A program made the position numbers and the translations under genes. Below the pieces are notes generated by a model, which saw nothing but the letters and a program-made list of their open reading frames with translations, had not been told where the DNA came from and did not search any database. This document shows, one piece after another, positions 1 to 5,282 of a stretch of 5,282 nt of DNA (the stretch's first letter is position 1; every line of letters starts with the position of its first letter). The DNA is from an uncultured Gammaproteobacteria bacterium (lineage in GTDB: Bacteria > Pseudomonadota > Gammaproteobacteria > Pseudomonadales > Pseudohongiellaceae), in assembly GCA_903926285.1 (NCBI GenBank), contig CAIYIP010000028.1:1-5282 (forward strand). The letters run 5' to 3'.

Positions 1-16
1 CATCTGGAGGATTCAT

Positions 17-406
17 ATGAATCATCGCAACTACTTTAGAGCAACTGCATTATTCGTGCTTGCTATGGCAAGTGCCAGCGCAGTGCAGGCGCATCATTCG
101 TTTCCGGCGCAGTACGACATCAACCAGCCAGCTACCGTAACGGGCATGGTGACAAAAGTGGATTGGCGTAATCCACACGTCTATTTTTTTATGGACGTTA
201 CCAACGCGGATGGTACAACTACCGAGTGGTCGTTTGAACTTTCCAACGTATCAGCCATGCGTGATCGCGGCTGGGACAAGGAAACCTTGCAGGCAGGCGA
301 TATGCTGGAAGTATCCGGCTCGCGGGCACGGGATGGCAGCTCGCTGCTTAATGCAACCGGCGTAAAACGCGTGGATGGCGAAGAGCTGCTTGCTGCTGGC
401 CGTTGA
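17..406 (+). CDS. Secreted DUF6152 family protein
   Basis: The product is a 129-residue small exported protein of the DUF6152 type, whose function is unknown. Residues 1-25 form a Sec signal peptide: a basic start (N-H-R-N-Y-F-R), a hydrophobic core, and a V-Q-A cleavage site. The mature protein would begin His-His-Ser-Phe. The family is recognised by A-H-H-S-F at 25-29, V-T-x-V-D-W-R-N-P-H around 45-54, W-S-F-E-L at 71-75, R-G-W at 84-86, G-D-M-L-E-V-S-G at 94-101 and R-x-R-D-G-S at 103-108. The short beta-rich pattern with G-D-x-x-x-V-x-G suggests an OB-like barrel, which is inference. The start is supported by GGAGG at 6-10, six bases before the ATG. It is the first gene of a likely three-gene secreted set. 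The family call comes from memory of its motifs, not from a search. Confidence 0.85.
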   Translation: MNHRNYFRATALFVLAMASASAVQAHHSFPAQYDINQPATVTGMVTKVDWRNPHVYFFMDVTNADGTTTEWSFELSNVSAMRDRGWDKETLQAGDMLEVSGSRARDGSSLLNATGVKRVDGEELLAAGR

Positions 407-443
407 TACCGGCAGGCAAGTTCGTAAAGGTGATTACTGTTGA

Positions 444-470
444 CCTGCTTTCGGCTGTGCCTGAAGCAGG
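444..470 (+). other. Intergenic inverted repeat (7-bp stem)
   Basis: In the 82-base gap between the first two genes, CCTGCTT (444-450) and AAGCAGG (464-470) form a perfect 7-bp stem around a 13-base loop. No T tract follows, so it is not an intrinsic terminator. It lies just upstream of the AAGGGGA ribosome binding site (476-482) of the next gene. It could stabilise the mRNA or mark a processing site, or be chance. Confidence 0.35.
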
Positions 471-488
471 GTATTAAGGGGAAGCAGC

Positions 489-1313
489 ATGAGTATGACT
501 AACAAGAACGGCTGGAAGGTAAACACACTGCTTGCTGCAGTAATGCTGACATCAGCATGGGCAGCGCAGGCACAGGACGGCAGCGCGGCAGCATCACGGC
601 CCACGCCGCGTTATGAAGATGGCACAGTTAACCTGGGCCCGGCACTCGGCGAAACCGGGCACTGGGATACCGGCGTGGGCAATCTCTCGGAAAATTTTGT
701 TGAGATGGATGGCGCGTTTCTCGTCAACCCCGAAGACATCGACAAAGTGGCTCCGTTCAGACCATGGACGAAGGCACTCGTGCAGTTTCGCCTCAAAACA
801 CTGGGCCGCGACGATCCCCATCCCAAGTGTATGCCCAACGGCGGGCCACGCCAGTTCCATACACCGGTCGGCATTGAAATCGCCGAAAGCCGTGATCGCC
901 AGAAGATTTATGTGCTGTCGGGCGGTGGCCCGCACAGCTGGCGCGAGATCCACATGGATGGCCGTGAGCATCCGAGTATTGACGATTACGATCCTTCCTA
1001 CTTCGGTCATTCGGTCGGCAAATGGGAAGGTGACACGCTGGTCGTCGACACCGTGCATTTTAATGAACGCTTCTGGTTTGCGCGCCGGCCCACCGGCATG
1101 GTGCATACCGATGCGCTACACCTGATCGAGCGTATCTCGCGGCCCGACTACGACACGCTGCATTACGAAGTCACGATTGATGATCCAAAGGCGTATACGC
1201 GCCCGTGGACCGCGAAGTGGGATGTGCCCTGGATCGAAGAACCCGTCGAAGAATATTTCTGCCAGGACTACAACATCGACCTCGACCATATCGTAGGGCC
1301 CGACCTTGAATAA
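489..1313 (+). CDS. Uncharacterised secreted protein, DUF6152-associated type
   Basis: The product has 274 residues and its function is not known. A Sec signal peptide covers residues 1-28 (W-K-V near the start, a hydrophobic stretch, then A-Q-A before Gln29). The mature part resembles a large uncharacterised exported family that I recall from Acidobacteria and Proteobacteria, often beside DUF6152 genes. Its recognisable pieces are R-D-D-P-x-x-K-C-x-P-x-G-x-P-R at 107-121, R-E-I-H-M-D-G-R-E-H-P at 152-162, G-H-S-V-G-K-W-E-G-D-T-L-V-V-D-T at 173-188, H-T-D-A-L-H at 206-211, and V-T-I-D-D-P-K-A-Y-T-R-P-W at 228-240. The mature protein has only two cysteines, C114 and C258, which could form a disulfide. 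AAGGGGA at 476-482 precedes the chosen ATG; a second ATG at 495 would shorten it by two residues. The 3' end overlaps the TTG start of the next gene by eight bases. No catalytic motif is apparent. Confidence 0.8.
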   Translation: MSMTNKNGWKVNTLLAAVMLTSAWAAQAQDGSAAASRPTPRYEDGTVNLGPALGETGHWDTGVGNLSENFVEMDGAFLVNPEDIDKVAPFRPWTKALVQFRLKTLGRDDPHPKCMPNGGPRQFHTPVGIEIAESRDRQKIYVLSGGGPHSWREIHMDGREHPSIDDYDPSYFGHSVGKWEGDTLVVDTVHFNERFWFARRPTGMVHTDALHLIERISRPDYDTLHYEVTIDDPKAYTRPWTAKWDVPWIEEPVEEYFCQDYNIDLDHIVGPDLE

Positions 1314-2166
1314 GTTCGCGGGTGTATCAGCCAGGGTGCTGATCATTCTGCTGCTGGGTCTTGCGTTGCCTGCTTCGGCGCAGGACGTTGAGCACAAGCT
1401 CAGCGCAGCAACCGATGGTCAGCGTCCGGCCGATGCCAATACTGAAACCCAGCAGTTTGCTGGACCTATCAAGCTCTTCGACAACCTTTACTACATTGGC
1501 ACCAGTTTTGTGAGCGCGTATCTGCTGGTAACGAGCGATGGCTTGATCATGATCGATGCGTTGTATGAGGGTTATACCGCCGAGGCACTGGATGCAATTC
1601 GCGACCTTGGGTTCGATCCTGCGGACATCCGGTATCTGCTTGTGACACACGGTCATCAGGATCATGCCGGCGGTATCGATGAAGTGCGCAATGTCTCAGG
1701 TGCAAAGGTTGCGATGAGCGCTGCAGACTGGACGCTGGCCGGCTTGATGCCCGAGCTCACTTACACCGATGGCGATGCGCTTGCTCTTGGTGATACGAAG
1801 ATTCATTTTTTCGTGACTCCTGGCCACACGAAGGGAGTGCTGTCGATGCAGTTTACGGTCAGGGATGGCACGACAAATCACCAGGCCTTTCTGTTTGGCG
1901 GGCATAATGTGACGTCGAATAATACCGAGGATTTCGCCGCACTGATTTCCAGTGTCCAAAAGCTGCAAGGCTCGCTCTCCAACATCGAAGTTAATCTGAC
2001 AAGCCATCCGTGGGCCGCGCTTATCTTTCAGCGCGCAGAGTTGTTGAGCGCGCGCAAGCCTGGCGAGCCTCATCCCTTTGTTGATGGTGCAGACTTCACG
2101 GCTTTTCTTGCTGAGCGGCTGGAGAGTTCCCGGCAGAGCCTGGCAAAGCTTGGCTCCTCGCAATAA
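1306..2166 (+). CDS. Secreted metallo-beta-lactamase-fold hydrolase, B3-like
   Basis: The product has 286 residues and is an exported zinc hydrolase. Residues 1-25 are a signal peptide (K3 and R10, core V-L-I-I-L-L-L-G-L-A, cleavage A-S-A before Gln26). The metal-binding motif H-G-H-Q-D-H spans 115-120. H174 lies in T-P-G-H-T-K-G and H234 in T-S-H-P-W. These supply a complete B3-type set: H115, H117 and H174 for zinc 1, and D119, H120 and H234 for zinc 2. There is no cysteine, which excludes the B1/B2 Cys ligand, and no obvious bridging Asp of the glyoxalase II type. Beta-lactam hydrolysis is possible but unproven; the family includes other hydrolases. The TTG start is forced: an in-frame TAG lies at 1294-1296 and a later start would lose the basic part of the signal. 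A weak TAGGG at 1294-1298 may serve as ribosome binding site, and overlap with the previous stop implies translational coupling. Confidence 0.85.
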   Translation: MNKFAGVSARVLIILLLGLALPASAQDVEHKLSAATDGQRPADANTETQQFAGPIKLFDNLYYIGTSFVSAYLLVTSDGLIMIDALYEGYTAEALDAIRDLGFDPADIRYLLVTHGHQDHAGGIDEVRNVSGAKVAMSAADWTLAGLMPELTYTDGDALALGDTKIHFFVTPGHTKGVLSMQFTVRDGTTNHQAFLFGGHNVTSNNTEDFAALISSVQKLQGSLSNIEVNLTSHPWAALIFQRAELLSARKPGEPHPFVDGADFTAFLAERLESSRQSLAKLGSSQ

Positions 2167-2190
2167 CTCGCCGAGCTCGATAGTTTTTTT
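2165..2190 (+). terminator. Weak candidate terminator after the hydrolase gene
   Basis: A run of seven T (2184-2190) follows directly after the hydrolase stop codon. The preceding AACTCG (2165-2170) can pair with CG...AGTT through a two-base bulge, giving only about six pairs. The T tract is good but the stem is poor. It may end the three-gene unit before the katG promoter. Confidence 0.25.
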
Positions 2191-2237
2191 GCTGTATGCA
2201 GGCCTCTCAGCGCCTTCCGACCTTTGTTCAGTCGTCA

Positions 2238-2274
2238 ATTCAAAATGGCTATCGGTACCATAGTTTCTTTCGAT
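2238..2274 (+). promoter_or_regulatory. Candidate OxyR tetramer binding site upstream of katG
   Basis: OxyR recognises four tetranucleotide contacts, ATAG-N7-CTAT-N7-ATAG-N7-CTAT. Here they read ATTC (2238-2241), CTAT (2249-2252), ATAG (2260-2263) and CGAT (2271-2274), all at exactly the expected spacing. This matches 13 of 16 contact positions, with a perfect central CTAT-CGGTACC-ATAG. The site lies about 70-110 bases before the katG ATG. katG is a classic OxyR target, so the location agrees. The match was made by eye; no matrix score was computed. Confidence 0.65.
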
Positions 2275-2300
2275 ATAAATATTTCGTCCGTACGTATTAG
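2272..2300 (+). promoter_or_regulatory. Candidate katG promoter (-35/-10)
   Basis: TATTAG at 2295-2300 is a plausible -10 element (four of six). Seventeen bases upstream lies a poor -35 (GATATA, 2272-2277) that overlaps the right edge of the OxyR-like box. A weak -35 touching an activator site is the usual layout for OxyR-activated promoters. Transcription would then start near 2307. TATAAA at 2274-2279 is a better -10 hexamer but sits at the edge of the OxyR-like box and has no convincing -35. Confidence 0.4.
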
Positions 2301-2332
2301 CATGCAGTGTCAAAACAATGTTTGAAACTGAA

Positions 2333-2338
2333 AAGGAG
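2333..2338 (+). promoter_or_regulatory. katG ribosome binding site
   Basis: AAGGAG lies seven bases before the ATG at 2346. It settles the start: the longer in-frame GTG at 2307 has no such site, and using it would put 13 polar and basic residues before the signal peptide. Confidence 0.85.
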
Positions 2339-2345
2339 AATTCCC

Positions 2346-4571
2346 ATGCGTAAATACACAATACCCTTGTTTACCGCTCTAACAGTAGGGATGTCATCGA
2401 TCGTGCTGACAGGCTCTGCGTTTGCCCAGGAAATGCCAAGACCGAACCAGTTCTGGTGGCCTGAACAGCTCAACCTTTCTCCGCTGCGCCAGCATGCAGC
2501 TGAGTCCAATCCGCTCGGTGAAGACTTCAACTACGCTGAAGAATTTAGCCGTCTCGACATCGAAGCGCTCAAGGGTGAAATCGCATCCTTGATGACGACA
2601 TCGCAGGACTGGTGGCCAGCAGACTATGGTCATTACGGTCCGTTTTTTATCCGCATGGCCTGGCACAGTGCCGGAACCTATCGTGTGGCTGATGGTCGCG
2701 GTGGCGCCGCTGGTGGCCAGCAACGCTTCGAGCCGCTCAACAGCTGGCCTGACAACGCGAACCTCGACAAGGCAAGACGCTTGTTGTGGCCAATCAAGCA
2801 GAAATACGGCAACCAGATTTCGTGGGCCGACCTTATGGTGTTGACGGGCAATGTCGCGCTCGAATCCATGGGCTTCACGACCTTCGGTTTTGCGGGCGGA
2901 CGCGAGGACGACTGGGAACCCGACCTGGTGTTCTGGGGCCCAGAGGCCGAGTTTCTCGCGGATGAGCGCTACAGTGGTGACAGGGAACTGGCGAAACCGC
3001 TTGCTGCGGTCCAGATGGGCCTGATCTACGTGAATCCTGAAGGTCCGAACGGCAATTCTGATCCGCTTGCTGCCGCGCGGGATATTCGCGAGACCTTTGG
3101 TCGTATGGCAATGAACGATGAAGAAACCGTTGCGCTGATCGCGGGCGGCCATACCTTCGGCAAAGCGCATGGTGCTGCCGCGCCAACTGGTTGTGTTGGT
3201 CCAGCGCCCGCAGCAGCCGGCATTGAGGAACAAGGCATCGGTTGGACCAATACCTGTGGCACTGGTAATGGTGCCGACACCATTACCAGCGGCCTGGAAG
3301 GTGCATGGACTGTTAATCCAACTGCCTGGACCCACAACTACCTGCAGAACCTCTACGGTTACGAATGGGTACAGACCAAGAGCCCTGCCGGTGCAACCCA
3401 GTGGATTCCTGCCGATGGTGAAGGTGCTAACCTTGTGCCCGATGCACATGATCCGTCAGTACGTCATGCCCCTATCATGTTCACCACCGATCTGGCGTTG
3501 AAGATGGACCCGGCTTATCGCGAGATCACCACGCGCTGGTTGGACGCTCCCGAGGAGTTTGCAGATGCGTTCGCCAGGGCCTGGTTCAAACTCACGCACC
3601 GCGATATGGGTCCACGTACACGTTACCTCGGCAATGCGGTTCCTCAGGAAGCACTGATCTGGCAGGACCCTGTTCCTGCGGTTGGTCATGCATTGATTGA
3701 CGCAGATGACATCGAGGACCTGAAGGCCGAGCTCCTTGCATCAGGCCTGACAGTGCCCGAACTTGTCAGAACTGCATGGGCTTCTGCATCTTCCTTCCGC
3801 GGCACTGACCTGCGTGGCGGAGCAAACGGTGCGCGTATTCGCCTTGCGCCACAGAAGGATTGGGCAGTCAACAATCCTGATGAGCTAGCAAGCGTGTTGG
3901 CGCGTCTGGAAAGTATTCAGCAAGACTTCAACAGTGCGCAGTCAGGGGGCAAGGAAGTATCACTCGCTGACCTGATCGTGCTGGGTGGCACTGCTGCTAT
4001 TGAACAGGCCGCGAGGGACGCAGGCCAGGATGTGCAGGTTCCGTTTGCTGCCGGACGTACCGATGCATCGCAGGAACAAACTGATGTGAGCTCCTTTGCG
4101 GTGCTCGAACCGACCGCAGACGGTTTCCGCAATTACTTTGGTGCAGGTAATTCCCGCTCACCTGCAGAGGCGCTTGTCGAACGCGCAAACCTGCTGACCC
4201 TGACTGTGCCTGAAATGGCGGTTCTGGTTGGTGGCATGCGTGCACTGGATAGCAATGCCGGCGATGCTGACCATGGTGTGTTCACCGCTCGCCCTGGCAC
4301 GCTGAGCAACGACTTCTTCGTCAACTTGCTCGATATGTCCACGCAGTGGTCGCAGTCATCCACTGCAGAGGGCATTTATGAAGGCCGTGATCGTGCCACT
4401 GGCGAGGTTAAATGGACAGCGACTCCCGTTGATCTGATCTTCGGCTCAAACTCCGAACTGCGCTCCATCGCAGAAGTTTATGCAACTGCCCAAGGCCAGG
4501 AAAAGTTTACGCGCGACTTTGTTGCAGCGTGGACCAAGGTGATGACGCTCGACCGTTTTGATTTGAAGTGA
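2346..4571 (+). CDS. katG: Catalase-peroxidase KatG with Sec signal peptide (periplasmic)
   Basis: The product is a 741-residue heme enzyme that removes hydrogen peroxide by catalase and peroxidase reactions. Residues 1-27 form a Sec signal peptide (M-R-K-Y start, hydrophobic core, A-F-A before Gln28) with no twin-arginine motif, so a periplasmic form like E. coli O157 KatP is likely. The family start N-x-x-W-W-P-x-Q-L-N-L is at 34-44. Distal residues R103, W106 and H107 lie in R-M-A-W-H-S-A-G-T-Y-R. The covalent adduct W106-Y228-M254 can be completed, and its arginine switch is probably R419. Proximal residues are H269 (G-G-H-T-F-G-K-A-H), W321 and D382. The second, heme-free duplicated domain (about 450-741) is complete, and length is normal. 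The only cysteines, C283 and C304, sit close together and may form a disulfide. The gene probably has its own OxyR-type promoter and ends before a clear terminator. Confidence 0.97.
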   Translation: MRKYTIPLFTALTVGMSSIVLTGSAFAQEMPRPNQFWWPEQLNLSPLRQHAAESNPLGEDFNYAEEFSRLDIEALKGEIASLMTTSQDWWPADYGHYGPFFIRMAWHSAGTYRVADGRGGAAGGQQRFEPLNSWPDNANLDKARRLLWPIKQKYGNQISWADLMVLTGNVALESMGFTTFGFAGGREDDWEPDLVFWGPEAEFLADERYSGDRELAKPLAAVQMGLIYVNPEGPNGNSDPLAAARDIRETFGRMAMNDEETVALIAGGHTFGKAHGAAAPTGCVGPAPAAAGIEEQGIGWTNTCGTGNGADTITSGLEGAWTVNPTAWTHNYLQNLYGYEWVQTKSPAGATQWIPADGEGANLVPDAHDPSVRHAPIMFTTDLALKMDPAYREITTRWLDAPEEFADAFARAWFKLTHRDMGPRTRYLGNAVPQEALIWQDPVPAVGHALIDADDIEDLKAELLASGLTVPELVRTAWASASSFRGTDLRGGANGARIRLAPQKDWAVNNPDELASVLARLESIQQDFNSAQSGGKEVSLADLIVLGGTAAIEQAARDAGQDVQVPFAAGRTDASQEQTDVSSFAVLEPTADGFRNYFGAGNSRSPAEALVERANLLTLTVPEMAVLVGGMRALDSNAGDADHGVFTARPGTLSNDFFVNLLDMSTQWSQSSTAEGIYEGRDRATGEVKWTATPVDLIFGSNSELRSIAEVYATAQGQEKFTRDFVAAWTKVMTLDRFDLK

Positions 4572-4580
4572 TCCGGGGAG

Positions 4581-4659
4581 CGGAAAAGTCGACAGCCTCT
4601 CGCAGCACAATTTGAGCACTGGCTCAGGTACTGCGAAAGTCGCCGGAAAGCTTTTGCCG
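4581..4659 (+). other. Foldable katG 3' untranslated region
   Basis: Three nested stems can form between the katG stop and its terminator. The outer one is CGGAAAAG (4581-4588) with CTTTTGCCG (4651-4659), eight pairs with one bulged G. The middle one is TCGCAG (4600-4605) with CTGCGA (4631-4636). The inner one is TGAGC (4613-4617) with GCTCA (4622-4626), with loop ACTG. With the terminator downstream this could be a stable 3' mRNA end or a 3'UTR-derived small RNA. The fold was found by eye and no energy was computed. Confidence 0.35.
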
Positions 4660-4674
4660 ACGCATGAAGAATAG

Positions 4675-4708
4675 AAACGGTGGCACTTGCAGTGCTGCCG
4701 TTTTTTTT
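4675..4708 (+). terminator. Intrinsic terminator after katG
   Basis: AACGGTGGCAC (4676-4686) pairs with GTGCTGCCGTT (4692-4702) across a five-base loop, giving 11 pairs including two adjacent G-U wobbles. Eight T follow (4701-4708). The two wobbles become C-A mismatches on the opposite strand, and no long T run lies there, so it should work only for plus-strand transcription, i.e. katG. It lies about 100 bases past the katG stop. Confidence 0.85.
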
Positions 4709-4762
4709 ATGCGCAAGTTGATCGGTCGGCGCACCTTGCGAGATTGGATATGAGGATGCAGA

Positions 4763-5282
4763 TCACTTCTTCGCTTTGCCCCAGGGATCAATATCACCCC
4801 AAATTGACGAGCCTGGTGTTTTCACCGCTTCATCCTCTGTCTTATCCTCATGCCTGTTTTCACGCTTGGGTGAGTTCCGACCACGTTGAGCAGCAGTGCT
4901 CCTGCCTGGCCCCGAACGAAAGCCGTCGGCTTTCTTCGCCCGTTTGGCGCGCAGTTTCTCGGCGTCTTCCAGACTGAGTTCGGCAGCCGTACCCGGTACC
5001 TGGCCTTCCGGGACAACCCTGTCTCTGGGCGGCAATAAGAACTGTTCGGCCGACGCTCTGGGCAAGTTTTTAAATTGATATAAGTAAAACGTTTCAACGT
5101 TTTCCCGCGCCCAATCGGTATTGTTCAGAAATTTCACGCTGGACGCGATGCTCGGGTTGGTCTTGAAACAGTTTATGTATAAATACGCATAGAGAATTTC
5201 AAAACCATAATGATCGACCAATTCGGTCAGCATGGTTTTTAAACTTACACCATGTAGAGGGTTACTTTTGTAGTTGATTTCA
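4763..5282 (-). CDS. VF530 family (DUF2132) protein with charged tail, 5' end outside window
   Basis: The visible part is 172 residues. The reading frame stays open to the right edge, so the true start lies beyond 5282; the ATG at 5231-5233 is internal to the conserved domain. The fragment opens E-I-N-Y-K-S-N-P-L-H-G-V-S-L-K-T, then T-E-L-V-D-H-Y-G-F, I-N-C-F-K-T-N-P-S, S-S-V-K-F-L-N-N-T-D-W-A-R, E-N-V-E-T-F-Y-L. This is the VF530 domain (visible residues about 6-67), a small helical domain annotated as DNA-binding; its biological role is not established. Roughly 100 residues follow, rich in Lys, Arg, Glu and Gly and probably disordered (for example K-L-R-A-K-R-A-K-K), ending in I-W-G-D-I-D-P-W-G-K-A-K-K. 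The gene converges on katG with 191 bases between the two stops. Its promoter is not in the window. Confidence 0.85.
   Translation of the reverse strand, partial: EINYKSNPLHGVSLKTMLTELVDHYGFEILYAYLYINCFKTNPSIASSVKFLNNTDWARENVETFYLYQFKNLPRASAEQFLLPPRDRVVPEGQVPGTAAELSLEDAEKLRAKRAKKADGFRSGPGRSTAAQRGRNSPKRENRHEDKTEDEAVKTPGSSIWGDIDPWGKAKK

Noticed and set aside
440..477. Internal promoter for the second gene (TTGACC at 440-445 with TATTAA at 472-477)
   Set aside because: The spacing is 26 bases, far from the usual 16-18, and no other -10 element fits.
594..1106. 170-codon open frame on the minus strand
   Set aside because: It lies fully inside the well-supported secreted protein gene on the plus strand, shows no family motif, and is a shadow of its codon pattern. 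The plus-strand frame at 613-1125 is rejected for the same reason.
2307..2345. Longer katG start at GTG 2307
   Set aside because: The AAGGAG site serves the ATG at 2346, and the extension would place 13 polar and basic residues ahead of a clean signal peptide.
2394..3449. 351-codon open frame on the minus strand inside katG
   Set aside because: It is antisense to the conserved KatG sequence, has no recognisable domain or ribosome binding site, and is explained by katG codon use.
4712..4740. CGCAAG / CTTGCG inverted repeat as a terminator for the VF530 gene
   Set aside because: The stem has only six pairs around a 17-base loop, and the minus strand has an A run rather than a T run after it.
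4918..4934. GAAAGCC / GGCTTTC hairpin
   Set aside because: It lies within the VF530 tail coding sequence (A-K-K-A-D-G-F), with no T tract, and is most simply a coding coincidence.
4687..4977. 96-codon plus-strand frame after katG
   Set aside because: It begins inside the katG terminator loop, runs antisense to the VF530 gene and has no recognisable motif.

Overview
The window looks like ordinary chromosome of a Gram-negative proteobacterium. A gammaproteobacterium, possibly marine or environmental, is my inference. The grounds are Sec signal peptides ending in A-x-A motifs, a periplasm-targeted KatG, a candidate OxyR box, and a VF530-type protein of the kind described from Vibrio. I cannot name a genus. 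I see no insertion sequence, phage gene, CRISPR array, tRNA or rRNA.

Region 1 (17-2166, plus strand) holds three tightly packed genes whose products all carry signal peptides. They are a DUF6152 protein, an uncharacterised secreted protein of about 27 kDa (mature form), and a secreted metallo-beta-lactamase-fold hydrolase with subclass-B3-type zinc ligands. The third gene starts at a TTG that overlaps the second gene's stop, so at least those two are probably translationally coupled. No promoter for this set is visible; it probably lies left of the window. The substrate of the set is unknown.

Region 2 (2167-2345) is the katG control region. It holds a good match to the OxyR tetramer site (CTAT-N7-ATAG core), a plausible -10 element downstream, and a strong ribosome binding site that fixes the katG start at 2346.

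Region 3 (2346-4571) is a complete, apparently active catalase-peroxidase with a Sec signal peptide and all signature catalytic residues. The mature protein has only two cysteines, both in one short segment, which suggests a disulfide fitting an extracytoplasmic location. A foldable 3' untranslated region and a clear intrinsic terminator follow (4581-4708).

Region 4 (4763 to the right edge, minus strand) is the 3' part of a VF530-family gene that converges on katG. Its 5' end lies outside the window, and it has a long charged C-terminal tail.

Taken together, the plus-strand genes encode periplasmic or exported functions. KatG is likely an OxyR-controlled periplasmic peroxide defence. The upstream trio is a separate transcription unit of unknown purpose, and it is the least explained part of the window.
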